Part shown: positions 13,501 to 26,744 of the stretch, piece by piece
Layout: each line of letters opens with the position of its first letter
How positions within the stretch are numbered: position 1 is the stretch's first letter
NCBI GenBank assembly: GCA_900618425.1
Contig: UZAN01039539.1
Coordinates: 71,792 to 135,791 of the forward strand
Origin: Echinostoma caproni
Taxonomy: Eukaryota; Platyhelminthes; Trematoda; Plagiorchiida; Echinostomatidae
Direction: 5' to 3'
Length of the DNA: 64,000 nucleotides
The notes under the pieces: generated by a model
The model's input: only the letters and a program-made list of their open reading frames with translations
The model's database searches: none
What the model was told of the DNA's origin: nothing
Made by a program: the position numbers and the translations under genes

Positions 13501-16341
13501 AACGGTATGTAAGGAGAGTTCGATTTTGCTTTCTGTGTGTTGACCATAGTGGTTCACCTTCTTATCCCTGCCTCAAAGTAAGTGCACTTCCAGTCCACCT
13601 TAAATTTTGCCGCCAATCTTTTATGCATTGCGAGTTCGGCAGCGATCAGTGAAGCTTACTTCAGTGTATTTCGCTGTACGATGATGATGATTATGATGAT
13701 GGGGTTTGTGGCAAACTATCTAAATGCCATCAGTTGAGAAACTCTATAAACGAGGAAGATCTACGCGGAAATCAGTACTGACTAAAGTGGTGAATCACAC
13801 GTCGTTATATAATCTTACATTATTAATTGAAATTTATTCTCGTTCTGTGCACACAACTCCAGCATCAGCAATGCCGGTTGTTACGAGACATCGTTGTCTA
13901 CAACTATGGGTGCTGACTTGGATGCGGTTTGGAACTTGGGTTCTTCGGTTTAAATCCTCGAGTTTTGTTATGACGTAACAATGTTAGCGTTGGTAGGTTC
14001 CGTTTGGCTAACCGTGAATCAAACCGTGTTTCGGAGTTGGTTTACTATTACTTTCGATAACGTCAGAATTAAGTCCTGTAATATAGAATACTTCAATCAA
14101 AAAAGAAAGATAGGTGCAAAACAGGTGATAATTTCAATGTTTTCGACACTTCATGGAAAAAATTGCGTTTAACTTATTCAGGGGGATTTTACATAGCGGT
14201 GTCTTGTACATCTGTCATGATGCATCATAGTGCATTTGCGAGCATAGTCGATATTTCCACATAATAGAAAAATAAATTTCAATCCATTTGACCAAACCAC
14301 AAATAATGTGCTACCTTTATTCCTTGCATACTCAACTATTTTTAAATGGTTCAGATTTTACCTCTTTATGATCCAAAAGCCCAAATTTTTCAGCATATTA
14401 AAATAACAAACCTGTTGCATTCTTCGACGGCAGAGTAAATTTCACGACGTCGTGAAATTGAAGACATCTCACTGAATCGTAATAATGTTCGATGGATGAA
14501 AACATCAATAATTAGATGGCAATCAAAAACAAAGGGAACTTTACTGCAAGTGTGTTTTCACTATGGTGATACTGATACAAACAGCAATCAACACTTTGTA
14601 TTAAAATAGCTACAGAAGTCAGTGAGAGAAATCACAAAATCTAATTAAACAAGTGGATCTATAAAGTCTTTCTAGAATTTTGTCATTGATTTCCATTAGC
14701 AAGACGACTTCTGCGACAGAAACGCGAGTCTTCAAGATATATAAATCGGTAAGATTTGAAGTATTCCATAATATTTTGTCACATAGCGGCGCACATTATA
14801 GACGTAATAGTCTCCGACCAGCTCGCTTCACTTTGGATCATGCGCTACATCATTTTATAGAAATCAGTTAGAATTAAAAACTGCAAGCTTCAAGCTACCT
14901 AGAGGTAAACTCAATGGGATAATATTTTGCTTTTAAATGAGAAACATGTGTAGTCATACATTATTTTATTCCATAACAGGATACATTTGCAATTTTAAAT
15001 AGTATCCAAGATTACAGTTCCATGTTTGAGCCAAAAATATTATGACCCGGTCTATTTATTTTCCGGATAAAATCCTTCACCTCATGATATAGAATTCGGC
15101 ATACTTTTTGTCAGTGAGTGGTGTTTGCAAGAACCTATTTTCACGGTTCATTCGGTAAAATGTTTCCATCAACTAATCGTTTTTTGAGGTTCCTCTTTTG
15201 AGATCAGTTATAATTAGTTTTATGTGTGTTGGAAATGCCAGTTTCGTACTGTTTCAGATAGTGAACAGTTTATTTCTTAATGACAGCTCATTTTTAATTA
15301 AGCTCACGATTCTGAAATCACTGATCAATACATTACTGGCGGTAGGGGTCAGAAAATTGGGTATATTGTATACACCTTTGCATAGCGGATCGCAAACAGC
15401 AAGCAATACCCATAGGCATTTGCGACATTTACATTCACATGTCAGAACTAACTTTCAAACAGAAACTCAAACTTTCAGTCAGCAATTTGTTCAGATAAGC
15501 CTCAATTTTACTGAACCAAACAAGCATTCAACCTATTGTTTTAATGCTTGTGTTCCTATTTGTGTTTGTTGATATGCCCGTTTTGAGATATATAATCTTC
15601 AAACTCATCACTGTATCTTGCTTCTTACTGACTGGTTTCAATGTCGGCCTGCTTGCTTGGTACAGGGAACGCCACAAATAGCTGCTCTGCTAGAGTTTCA
15701 GTAGGTGTTCCGGAATACATACTTGCTGATTGACCGGACATAATTTCATCAAAGCGCACTTCCGGTCTGATGCTTGCTGCACCGCATAGGAGAGGGCTTT
15801 CTTTAACTGGCTGAGGATACAGGCGTGTAGACTAGAAGAGAAGCGCCAATTTAGAAAATGGGAAATAGCGTTTGATCTTATCGGTGTTTGTGTATGGGGG
15901 ACCACAGGAGTGACTTTATTTTCCGTGGTTCTTGTAACTACCACACGACAGCTTTATGAACAATAGATAAAACCATTTGAATGAGTAATTATTTTAGTAT
16001 TACACCAGGTAATATATAGTTGCATTGAATATTTTATGTGCTATCAGTTTTTTTCATAAGCCGCACATCTTAATGAGAATAAAATGAAATACGTCAAATT
16101 AAATTAAAGTTAATTAAATTAAGTTGAATGCTTTCATTTAACTATTCTCTTAACTGATTCATATTCAGATAATCGTTTTTTATTCAGCAATTTTATATTG
16201 ATGCCAATCAACGTACCCAAAAGCAAAAAAAAACCATAGAGGACCGTCAAACTGATTTACAGAATGTGTTTGAGTCCCCATCACTGAAACATTTCACGTG
16301 AATTTTATTAAACGAATCACAAATCAATTATTCAGTTTCCA

Positions 16342-16905
16342 TCACTCTAAAAGCCGCTCAAACATCATGTCAAATGAGGCACCATAAACTGATTTCTGGC
16401 TTATAAAAATGAAATAGTTCACATGTGTTTCACAGCCAGTCGTTAACCGCTTTAATGAATGCAGGAAAAAAGGAAACATTGCCACAGAAATAATTACAAT
16501 GCTACTGTGGATTTCTTTCACTGAAAATACACTTACGTGATAGTTGTCAATTTTTGGTGTTCTACAGTAATAACGAAACAAAATGCTCAAGACTTTTGCG
16601 CTTTCCCAGTTGTTATTACAGTATAGTGCATAAACTTTAACTACAAATGATTGTAAGGCAAAAACCTGGTACAGTTTTAATTCGATGATGCCCGATAGAT
16701 CAGGAATAAAGAAGTTTGTTGACAAGAGCTTAAGATTCAAAATTTTGGACCTGCAACTACGCCTGTTGGGAAGCATCTGAAAACCATACGGGATAATTGC
16801 TGCATACCTTTCATTTTTTATAATCAGCAATCTGTAGCTGTTTATATAGTCAGCTTCCAGCTTTTGAGTCAGTTTTCTGTATGCGAAATCTTGTTTCATT
16901 GGCAT
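16342..16905 (-). other. Unassigned 187-codon open frame
   Basis: This is the longest gap-free open frame in the window, with an ATG start (MPMKQDFAYRKLTQKLEADY) and a stop, on the minus strand inside a neurexin intron. The product has hydrophobic stretches (around residues 80-95 and 135-150) but no motif I recognise. In AT-rich DNA of this size a chance frame of this length is uncommon but possible. I see no promoter, and it could equally be a relic of a repeat. Confidence 0.2.
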
Positions 16906-18171
16906 GCTAAATGGAATGGAACTTTAGTTGAAATTTCATAAACATTTTCCGTTTGGCTGTTCAAAATCTTCAATCCTTTTGAATTTTATGAATAAATACC
17001 AATACACACTTAACTAATTTTGTTATTCTGCATGAGGTATGGTTTAGGGAGATTTTTATCACAAATACTTGCTATTTATCAAAAATTCTAAAGAAAATGT
17101 CTGAAGTGTTTGGTTCAATGAAAACACCGTTTTTGCTAACAGCTGCCTTTGTTTCTGGTCGGTTAACTACACGATGATCTTTGAGTTTTTCGCGTTTATA
17201 TGCACAAAACATCCCGAGTTTGTTCTTGGTTTTTGGGAGCCGATTAGCAAGAGAGTTCTGCAAAAGCACTCAGAAAATGGTTTGGTATTTTTGTAAATGA
17301 GACAAACCCGTTTGAGATTGATTCTACCAATTAATGAACGGAACAAACGCCGAATACCTACAGACGTGATTGACTTCTGTCCTGTTTCTCTCCTTTAGGA
17401 CTGGCATTGTGTTTCTACCCTTCTAAAAAGTTGGCTTTAACAACTTGTGGATGCCTGTCTTTAAAAACTAATCATCAATTTGATTTATATTATTGGAAAG
17501 GTTAGGAAAATGTAGTCATCTGTATCAGAATGAACATTTGCATTCGGAACAGTTCATCAACATCAATACAGGTCAGCAAATTACAAGAATCGGATAACAA
17601 ATAGGCTAACCCAGCATGTTAGATAGAACCAGTGATTGATATACTTCGTGGTACTCGTTAATGCAATCGCCGATCGCCAAGCATTTAGAGCTGGACCACA
17701 TAATCAATAAACTTACAAATTATTAAAAAAATCATCTAAAGTAATTTTATGCTGCCCTCAACTCACAATTTCGACTGCCCACCCCGCGAGTAAGACTTTA
17801 GGTAACACACTGATGTTTGCTGTTTTATTCCTCATATGGATGAAAAATCGTACACATTCCCGATGAGTTTTGACATACACAAATCACATGCACACGAGTG
17901 GACTTCAAAAAATAAATAAATCTTGAAGCCACCAAGAACCAAACCACAATTTTTAATACTTCTTAATAATTCTGTATCACTCAGGCGCAAGCTAAACGAC
18001 TGAAAAGTTAGAGAACTTACTCAAAAGGTCAGTTTGGAACAGCTGAGCAATATAAACAGATTTCTGGAAGAGTTGTGTCAAAAACGTTCCCTCAGTCAAC
18101 GTCTTGTGGAATTTAGTTTGAGAAAAGCCACTGATTCCAACTTTGATACATCCTAAGATTTTTGTAGTAAG

Positions 18172-18363
18172 CCAGACGTTAGCAACTTGAATGTTAGAAT
18201 AAATCTGTTACGATTTATGCGTCAAGGTTCAAGCCGCATTGGACTCCCACGTTATGTTCCTCCTGTTCAAGTTAAACAACCACATGATCGAATGGGTTCA
18301 TTTATCGATGGATTGAACGGTTTAGCTGCATTAGGGGATATGATGCATGCCCAGTCAACCCGA
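18172..18363 (+). CDS. Predicted exon 2, probable LNS4 part
   Basis: The reading frame is open across the exon, with a GTGAGA donor at 18364 and an acceptor ending gtagtaag at 18171. It is phase 0 at both ends and encodes 64 residues. The stretch VRINLLRFMRQ followed by IGL could be the LNS strand normally read as LRFRS..YGIL, which follows the part encoded by the previous exon. The rest (LPRYVPPVQ and FIDGLNGLAALGDMM) does not resemble vertebrate LNS4 and may be an insertion. Other AGs nearby (18167, 18175) give the wrong phase. The acceptor has only a short pyrimidine run, so the exact start is uncertain. It could instead belong to another gene. Confidence 0.4.
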
Positions 18364-18847
18364 GTGAGATCTCACATAGTGCTCACAACCTACACTCTTC
18401 CGAATGCAAGACAGGATTTCCATCTTTACACCGCAAGATCACAGGAGCGTCACAAAGATTACGAACTAGCGACCAGATAGTCTGGTGTCAGGTTGAGGGA
18501 TTCAAAGTTGCGCAAATTGCCGGAAAAAGCTCAATCAGATCGCTCGGAGCATCGGAGGGAATTTAATTGTTTCGTATCAGAGGTGAAAGGAATAAGGTAA
18601 TATGAAATGTTGGAGAAATTAAACTGCAGGCACATCGCCGAAATTATCACCTAACAATACAGAGAACCTCTTCGCTATAAAATAACTCCCTTGGGCGCAT
18701 AACATTAGGTAATGCAGGCCTTTATATTTTGAATTAAAGTGAACATTACATCCGTTTTATTGTGACCAAACGCGTTTTCTTGAACTCTGGAACGTTTGAT
18801 CTTTTGCAAAACCGAGAAAAACCTTACCAGGCTGTTTTTTCTTACAG
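18364..18847. other. Intron 2
   Basis: About 480 bases between predicted exons 2 and 3, bounded by GTGAGA and a strong ttttttcttacag acceptor. Nothing else is seen in it. Confidence 0.45.
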
Positions 18848-19158
18848 ATGAGCCACTCAAGCGTTCAGCAATCAACCAGTGGTTACAACTTACCTCGAGT
18901 GCAAGCTTGTCACGTTCAACTGAACTGCTGGTACATGGAGCCACTACCAAAATGTTACATGTGCCCTGTAACAGACAGAATCTCAAACCATAGGCAATCT
19001 TCTGGGATGAGCACAGAATCTGTTGTGTTTCCTGAATGCAAAACATATCTACCGCATGGATTAGTCTTCAGTTTACCTATTGGTCTACTCGCTCACTCAA
19101 ACGAGTTTGGTCGATATACGGAGTACGGAGAAGAAGATCCGAAAAACCTTAAATCTAT
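18848..19158 (+). CDS. Predicted exon 3, probable LNS4 middle with insertion
   Basis: This exon has one of the best splice pairs in the window: the acceptor gctgttttttcttacag and a GTGAGT donor at 19159. It starts in phase 0 and ends in phase 2. Only one frame is open throughout; it gives about 104 residues. The segment HVQLNCWYMEPL with nearby Cys residues (KCYMC) could correspond to the LNS4 strand and Cys pair that in vertebrates reads VKLTVN...C....C. The remaining sequence, including a Ser/Gln-rich start (SHSSVQQSTSG) and an acidic end (YGEEDP), has no recognisable match. A real coding exon is likely; the neurexin assignment is inferred from phase and position. Confidence 0.5.
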
Positions 19159-21440
19159 GTGAGTTCTATCTATTGTCCCACAAAATTTTATATATGTGCA
19201 TGCAGTTAAAAATGTTCTTTCCTCTTTCTTTGTGATTTTGAGGCATGTTTACAATGAGCAATGTATTTTAATCGTTTTTTGAGAAATCTTTGTTATTTTA
19301 TCTTGTCAATCATATGTGCTGCAATTTGCGTTTGAGGGCAATTGGCTCTCACAGTACTTTCCAAATAATATGGTTATTTGCTTCCGTGACAAATATTGTC
19401 ACTAAAACAACCGTACGCAATAAGGCTGGAAAGAGACAATGAACTTCAGTTACTATTCGATACAAACTTAAACAAAGCAGCCATCTTATAAATCGACCTT
19501 GGAAAACAATCAAAAAGTATAATAAAGCACTAAGAAGCGTACTATCGACATTCGTTTCTACGTAAACGGTTGGTTTGGTTTTGCGACATCACATGGGTGA
19601 GATTCACCTGGTTATCGACCGTATACCTGTTCGGAAGCCACTATGAAGCATAGTGTAAAGAGAGACCTTCCATTTAAAGGGTCCGTATTTGAAAGCTCGC
19701 ATGGAACGGTATACGTGCACTGACGACGGTCACTACTTATTCCGAAATTATAACAGAATACTACCTGACTATTTGGTTGTCTGGACGAACTGAGGACCAC
19801 GCTTAAAGAGGAAGCTTGAAAGAAAGCCAGTACAAACTGTAATGATTGCACAAACCACGATAGAGTTTCTAATAAAGTAGGGACATTTGACAGGTTCCGA
19901 TCAACAACACATTCTGCAATCGGTTAGGTCTTTCACCTTGATCTATAACGAAATAACCTGCAAAATCAGAGCACAGCGTTCGGAGTGTAGAATAACGCAA
20001 TGTTGGCCTCCAGCATATCGTTGGTGAACTTCATTTGCCGAGAAACTCAGATAACATTATTCAGTAAATAATCCCCATGGCTAAATTTATGGGCATCATG
20101 AGCGATTCGCGTTTCCATCCAAAGAGTGAATGAAGACTTTATCGCTCCCAATATAACTCCGCATACGTTATTCGTGGTATAAACTGAAGAAGGTTTGATT
20201 ATAATTAACATTAGGGATTTCGAAGTGTGCTACTAAACCCGTTCTATCAGAAGTTACTTTGATCATAATTTTATAGTGATTTTTGACTAAAACTGTACCT
20301 GGACAGTAATATACCTCTTTTTTAATTAAAGTTTATATAGACAGTGCAACTCAAAATGCATTCACCGGTTACAATTGGAATACACCTGCATTTATTTAAT
20401 TCGAATTATCTATCTCTAACCACTTCATGTCCTAAAATGGCATATTTCATTCCAACTTTCCATCCTTTGTTTTATTATATGAAAATTCTGATAAATCTTC
20501 CAAATTGCGTCCCAGCCGATAGCGTCATTCACATTACTCTTCAACTAAATAGAATCTTTCAAATACTGTTACGTTTCGTTGCTAGCGGTTTTCATGCGGA
20601 GTCTGGAAGTTTCATCCAAATCTCCCTCATCCATACAGTTAAATAGATTGAATTGCCACAGTCGGTTCAGACGCAGCAATCCTTTCTGTGATTGTGGGTG
20701 AGATTGTTGGAGATGATAAAGATAGAACAATTGCAAAAACACATGGATTTCCATCTCCGAGTGACCAACTTAGAATCTCTAGTGGAATATTTCTTGTCCA
20801 CATGGTTTTTTTAAACTTTCTTGTTTGTAATCGAAATATCCTTTAATTATTAAATTGAAAAGTGTTTTTCTGTAAATACTATATTACGGTTAAACTTATA
20901 TATCCCGGGAGGGGAAATTTGTTAATGGAACCCAAATCACATCATTTAGTAATAGCTTGTTCTGGCTAATTTGGGGAGTTTAGTGCGATGCATTGGTCCG
21001 TGTATCGCGTGTGCTCTGGAGCCAGAAGTGAAATGGGCTTCAGAGTAATATTTATTTGCTGATGCAACATCCAAGAAACTGACGTTAACAGATGATGCAT
21101 TACGTGTCATGCACACCCAATTTAAAGCGGTTTAACCCTTCTACCGTTATGCGACTGTCATTCGCATCTACCTAGAGTAAATCCCGTACGAAAGTAAGGG
21201 AAACATTGAGCTGATTATTTTTCAAAACTAAATGCGTCTGACAACTAGAGACACGATCAGTTTGTTGCATTTGTTTTGACGTGAAAACGAACGTGCTCTT
21301 TTGTTCTATAAATTATCTCTGAAAAGGCGTCTATCACTTGATTCGTAAAGATCCGAGAAAGAGATTGCCCTGATATTTTGAGCAGTTAATGCAACAGTAT
21401 ACAAAAAAACTATATGCGAGTTATCTTCATGTTTTTTTAG
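19159..21440. other. Intron 3
   Basis: About 2.3 kb with GT...AG ends; no repeat or exon recognised. Confidence 0.4.
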
Positions 21441-21547
21441 CTTATTCACTTGTCGACGATTCACATCACAGTTGGACCGGCGCAAATGTTTATTGCGAAA
21501 GAAGAACGCCAAGGAACTACCTCATTCGTTCACTCATTATTTTGACA
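21441..21547 (+). CDS. Predicted exon 4, probable LNS4 part
   Basis: The acceptor is catgtttttttag and the donor is GTAAGC at 21548. The frame used here starts in phase 2 and ends in phase 1, which is what exons 3 and 5 require. It encodes about 36 residues with a Lys/Arg-rich run (LDRRKCLLRKKNAKE) and ends HSFTHYFD. Joined to the next exon it gives FDN-IFV, which resembles the LNS4 F-H-N-I strand of vertebrate neurexins. A second frame of the same exon is also open and contains DDSHHSWTGANVYCERR, which looks like the D-G-x-W-H strand of an LNS domain but does not fit the flanking phases. The choice of frame therefore needs a transcript. Confidence 0.45.
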
Positions 21548-22955
21548 GTAAGCTTTTGTTTCCAAATTATTTGGGACATGTTATTAAATGCGTTCGTAAT
21601 GTGGACCTCACAAGTGCTAAATTTCGCTACACAGAACCGAGCAATCCACTTCTGCAACTTTGATTGTTTTGATCCATGTTTGGTCCGCAAAACACGATTT
21701 TCAACAAATAATGGACTTTCCAAGTGTTTCAGATGAACATTTGCTGCATCGTTTTGAATTTAGCACATCTGGCGATCTCGGTTTCACTGACTATTTATCG
21801 AAGTTATTGTTGAAAACTAGTTAAATAGCGAACTATCAGGAGTGTAACCAGGTGACACCGCATATGTACAATCGCTCGATTGATGGGTTGTATCAATAAA
21901 ATCAGGGAAAACGGTACGGTTAAAATAGACCGTCGTATGGTTTGGACACAATTGGCAATGGTCTCACATTTGTGGAGCAGTCACATTCAAAGGATTTTCT
22001 TATTCTAATTGCTCTGAAAAAGAGCCGTTTAGATCTTCATCACCGACTGAATCCTAGGCCGAGTGGTATTTTAAATGCCACCGCCTGTTGAATCAAGAGA
22101 AATTTTGGCATATTGTCGAAACAGCTTTTGCAAACCGGTTCATTGTGGAATTTCGATGATTCTATGGTTTACCTAATCATTGACTTTCATTTGGTGTGGG
22201 ATATCTCGGAAGGTAATTCGGCTGCACCTGCGTGAGGTTGCAAAACTTATATGTATGTAAATATTGGATTAATTAAATATCACTTTCATTGGCATGTGTC
22301 CGATTTTTCACTTTAAAAGCTAAATTGCTCACACACAACAACCACACGTCACACGNCGTCACACGATGAATAACCGTTGACATTATGAATGCTGATCCCA
22401 AAAGGCATTGATGGAAGCAGATAAGACACTAACTTGCTGAGCACCTAAGCCTCCATACGAAATACGGAAGTATTACTTCACTGCAGTGAGGCTTTTTACA
22501 TACTGTTTGCTGCTTTTCAGTATGTACAAACGGCAAAATTCTGGTAATGACGCTAGTCTTCCCGGATGCAAAACTAACTCGGGTCTAGGTAACTCATGAT
22601 CTTAGAATGCATTACATAGGGGTTTATCATAAAAACAGTTTGTTTACTTGAATAGAAATGAAAATATTGAAGCGTCGGTTGTCCATCTCGTTTTCCATTC
22701 GGACTTTCCTTTCGACCGATTGGTATGTTAATTACTTGTCGGTTGGTGAGCTCGCATTCCTAATAGATACGTATGCACTTCACTTCTTTCAATATATGTG
22801 ATGTAACATTTATAACACAAATAACCCAATTTCACACAAATGGATATAAAAATGCACTTTCTGCCTTAGTTTTCACTAATAGTAACCCAAGTGCTTGTCA
22901 CAAACAATTGTATTTCAATAATCTTCCTCACATTCTTGTCCCATTTCTGTTTAAG
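21548..22955. other. Intron 4
   Basis: About 1.4 kb with GT...AG ends; nothing recognised apart from one ambiguous base near 22357. Confidence 0.4.
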
Positions 22956-23200
22956 ATATTTTCGTATGCACACCGCAATTGCTCGACCAATCACACTACA
23001 CGCACGAAGATTTTCCGGGTCAACTGGACCTGCATGAATTATTTACGCAAATGTTTGATCGGGCCGTGGGTGACCAAGTCAAATTGGTGATCGGCAACAC
23101 GATCGGTCACTCAGAACTGTTTGATGAAAACCACAGAACTGAATCAAAGAACAATCAAAGAGGCGCTCCGAACGTAAATCTCAGTGCATTCCAGATAAAA
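22956..23200 (+). CDS. NRXN: Predicted exon 5: end of LNS4
   Basis: The acceptor has a good pyrimidine tract (ttcttgtcccatttctgtttaag) and the frame is open from phase 1 to phase 0 at a modest donor, GTATTG at 23201. A competing donor, GTAAAT at 23174, would shorten the exon and change phase. About 82 residues are encoded. The motif EDFPGQLDLHELF matches the closing LNS strands of LNS4, which in vertebrate neurexin read S-N-F-I-G-H-L-x-x-L-x-F. Beyond 23201 the frame turns hydrophobic and AT-rich, as expected of intron. The residues after the LNS end (ENHRTESKNNQRG) are polar and probably linker. Confidence 0.5.
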
Positions 23201-26200
23201 GTATTGCCATGCTCTATGATCACGTCATTTGGTTTGCACATCTTCTTTATAATTATCTATCCACTCAATTTCTTCATCGAATTTTTTTATTATTGTCACG
23301 GAAGTTCGTCATGGAAAATGGGGATTAGTTTAGACTCAATCTTTTTGAAAAAAATAAATTCTATGTCATATATATATATATTGATTCGACAGTCTAAAAT
23401 GTTGTCAACGCAACGTGCATAATCATGTCCGTCCTGCGCCGTAACTGACTCTTCCCTTGAGGGCTACGCCAAACCCTGAAATCCTGACTGTGATCTTCAG
23501 AATTTATTTTCGAATGGTAAGATTATCCTCTAGCGTTGATCTGATTTGCATGACGATGAACTACAGATATTTTACACTCTTCAGTAGAACCAAGAAAATG
23601 GTTGAATGGACTAGTAATTCTGGAACTGATGAACATGTCAGTGGATAACTTTTCTTCATTTTAACTTCCTTTTATTAAATAAATAATGTAACAATACGGG
23701 GGAAGCGGCCAAGCAAAAGGGTGGCTTACAACACTTAATGGAGATATTCAGGATTAATGGGACACACGGCACAAATTTGCGGGATCTTCCATTATTCTCA
23801 AATTAGTGACAATTGAGTGAACGTTTTTCATCGAATTCAATGAAATCTGATTTGCCACGATGATTGCTCAACCGTCCCGAGGAAACCACTATAAATACTG
23901 ACGACGTGAATGAGAAAAACCATTTTAATCAGTCAACATGTCCTTCATCATAAGATTCTGTAACGTTTTCAAATTGTGAGAATAATAATATGGACGTATT
24001 TTAGGATAACTTGGTTTGTTCAAATGAATGGCCATGGAAACCTAGTATGCCAGCTGCATTGAATTGTAAAAGCAGTTATTCAGCAACAGTACCTCCAAAC
24101 AAAGTGTCATTCGTGATCCTACGGGGATACTTCTCACGTATCTGGGGAAGCAGTAAATCGAGACACATTTTGCAGACTCAGCCGATTGTCGGCGACGCCG
24201 TGGAATGATACCATACATCATTTCATGGTGACACGATCAGAATAGATCTGCCCCCTTTTTTTCATTCAGATTTTGACGGATAAGAGCAATGGTGATGTAT
24301 GCTGATAGATTTTAATTTCCCATAATGTACTAATAACTTTCGTGCAGCAACCATCAGCATTTCTATTTTCCTCAGCGTTCCCGTAGAACCTACTCAGCAA
24401 ATTTTACAGGGAGCCCACGACAAAGTTCCATACTTTGAAGAATAACTTAACTGCTTATTTTTACAATGGCTCTTTGAATTTTCCCACAAACTAATTTCGT
24501 CAGAGGGTTTACCAAACGATTGGAGGAGAAGAGGTAATATTGCAGTCGCAGTGTTAGTGTAATAATTGATCTTGTAATATCATAGAAATATATAAATTGA
24601 AAAGCATTACAGATTCAAGATCTTGGACACCAGATGATCAGCCCTGTTTTACTTGTGGTAATCTCTCAACGATAGCGTGTATTCTCAATGTTTTACAGAA
24701 GATCTGATTGCGTTGTACAGATCCGCACTATTTTCAATCGATAGTTTCAAATTAACTATTACGGAAAGAAACTCAAATTAATCGATGATGACGAAGTTAT
24801 TTTTATTGTTCTAACGAGTTCACGAGGGGGAATTGGCTATTACTGGGTTCTGTGCAACCAAAGCAACTCCCGGTAGAGTGAAACATTCGTACGTTCCCTT
24901 GAAAGCGGCAGTTATTTTGAATTTTGTGACATCAATTAAAAAACGACCGCTGGAAAATCCTCACCAACCGTGCTTATAGATTGGCCTTTTGACACACGAT
25001 TGCAGTGACCTTTATGGCTTTGACCGCACATTCAATGTCTGTGTTTAATCTTATCAAACATAAATGCAGCGGGATTAAATGTGACGTGTTCATTGCACGG
25101 TGAAGATCTATGATACGCTTTAACTTGGGATGGCATGGGATTCTGGGAATTACCACTTTGTTCGCCAAACTGATTGTCAATTGATTCTTACAAGGTTTTT
25201 TGCACGTCTCACGTTCTTTCATTTCGAATATAGAAGAATTGATGTGAATTATTGGTAGAACACTACATCGTTGTCGTGTCTGCAGTCTCGCCGATAAGCA
25301 CTGTTTCTTTTTTTACTACGAACCATCATTGGACACTGCCCTCTTGATTGAGGAAGGGAATTAGCGATCAATAAGTAACTCATTTCCTGCTCGATGTAGT
25401 TCACGCATGAATTCCTGGTGAACATTTATTTCTGCTTAACAGGCTACTTTACAAACTGCCAAGATAGCGTGCTCTAACATGACTGGAATTGGTAGAATGC
25501 TTAATGGGGAACTGCTCGTTATACGATCCGAAGTATCGAGTTTACTATAGTGTCAGGTCAGTAGAAAATTTATCAAGGCTTAACAAGAAAGATGTATGCG
25601 CATGTGAAGAAATGCACATAGTCAACACATGAAGAGTATACGTATGGGTGCTGGTAATGTGTGTGTCAGCGAGGGATGTATACACTTCGAGGCGCGTGGG
25701 CATATGTATACATCAGAACAGCGAATATTGCGCGGGGTGGGCGGGGTAGAAAGAAGAAACCGTTTTGCAGGCTCCTCACAGAAACCTTCTTGCGCTTTTC
25801 ACGTCACGCTTCAGAGCGCATGCTCTCATCTGCTGAGATGTGAGTGAAGCATGCATAGTAACGAAAAGAAGTGACAATTTTGAACAAGAGACTAACCGAG
25901 AGGTGTGGATTGAACGCCTGATAGTTATAGGCAAACTGTTATTGGACTTGAAGGTTAAATGTAAGACCACCATGTTATGACGCTTAGCAAACACTGCGCT
26001 GCACGCGGTTCATCTAAATTTAAACTGTCCTAACTGAGAGACACATGCGTTCTGTGAAACAATGAAAGCATGAGCTGCTTGATCGGACGTTTGCAGAGGA
26101 TTATTTGCTCCAAAACGCAATGTGGAAATAAAACACACACACACAAATCTGCCAATCCAGTGGCAGCCCTTTTGAGCATCAAGGCAGTGGGCTACAATCA

Positions 26201-26547
26201 GATACACAACTGTCAGTGTGTAAATTTTGCAAAATGATTTTCATGACATAAACTTTACTTATATTGTTTCTGGCTATTTAATCACAGCATACAAACCCAT
26301 CGTGATTAGTAATTTTGGCGTTTAATATACGGAAGAGTGGAGCGAGTTTGGTATAAAACGAGTTCTACATAACTTTCAATTTGACTACTCATTTATGATG
26401 CAAAACTGTTTATGCAGCAGCGAGTTGGATATAACGTATTTTGTTTATGGAAATTCCAAAAGCTATCCAGTTCACCTCATGACTTTAAAGAAACACGTTG
26501 AATAAAGAGTGAGTCAAATTAATTCGGTGTTTGGTTCGTTTTTTCAG
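23201..26547. other. Intron 5
   Basis: About 3.3 kb. Holds a diverged copy (about 23697-23745) of the repeat next to the tRNA-like element at 2.4 kb. Otherwise nothing recognised. Confidence 0.4.
23697..23745. repeat. Diverged copy of the 2.4-kb repeat flank
   Basis: Shares ggaagcggccaa, then an acaacac and a ggaga block in the same order as 2391-2440. The tRNA-like part is not present. Short, so moderate confidence only. Confidence 0.4.
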
Positions 26548-26638
26548 ATGCAAAAACGCCGAGGGTTGTCAAATAAACGAACCGGTGCTCTGAATCTCCA
26601 GAGAAGGCCAGAAAAACGTCAAATAATATTGTTTAGAG
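26548..26638 (+). CDS. Predicted exon 6: short basic linker between LNS4 and LNS5
   Basis: The splice sites are excellent: the acceptor ttggttcgttttttcag and a GTGAGT donor at 26639. The exon is 91 nt, phase 0 to phase 1, and encodes about 30 residues, beginning MQKRRGLSNKRTG and continuing QRRPEKRQ. About a third are Lys or Arg, with dibasic sites. It lies between the end of LNS4 and the start of LNS5 and its phases fit both neighbours. I do not recognise the sequence. It could alternatively be the first coding exon of a separate transcript, since it starts with ATG. Confidence 0.5.
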
Positions 26639-26742
26639 GTGAGTTGCAGAAAAGCTTGCATTTCCCTTTCGGAGTAAAGACGATGACCCACCAGGTTCGC
26701 GAGGACCATATATTTCACGTGTTTCTTTTGCTGTTTACTCAT

Positions 26743-26744
<2 letters not shown>

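Larger units (their letters stand above)
3703..18171. other. Large intron 1 (about 14.5 kb)
   Basis: Lies between predicted exons 1 and 2. It contains an assembly gap, a retrotransposon fragment, simple repeats and an inverted repeat, all listed separately. No further neurexin exon is recognisable, although one could be hidden in the gap. A 187-codon minus-strand open frame lies at 16342-16905. Confidence 0.45.

Noticed and set aside
17395..17460. A good acceptor (cctgtttctctcctttag) followed by codons for D-W-H, suggestive of an LNS W-H strand.
   Set aside because: The frame stops after 13 codons with no donor before the stop.
22050..22090. A-box-like ctaggccgagtggt.
   Set aside because: No B-box at tRNA spacing and no fold; chance or very old repeat.
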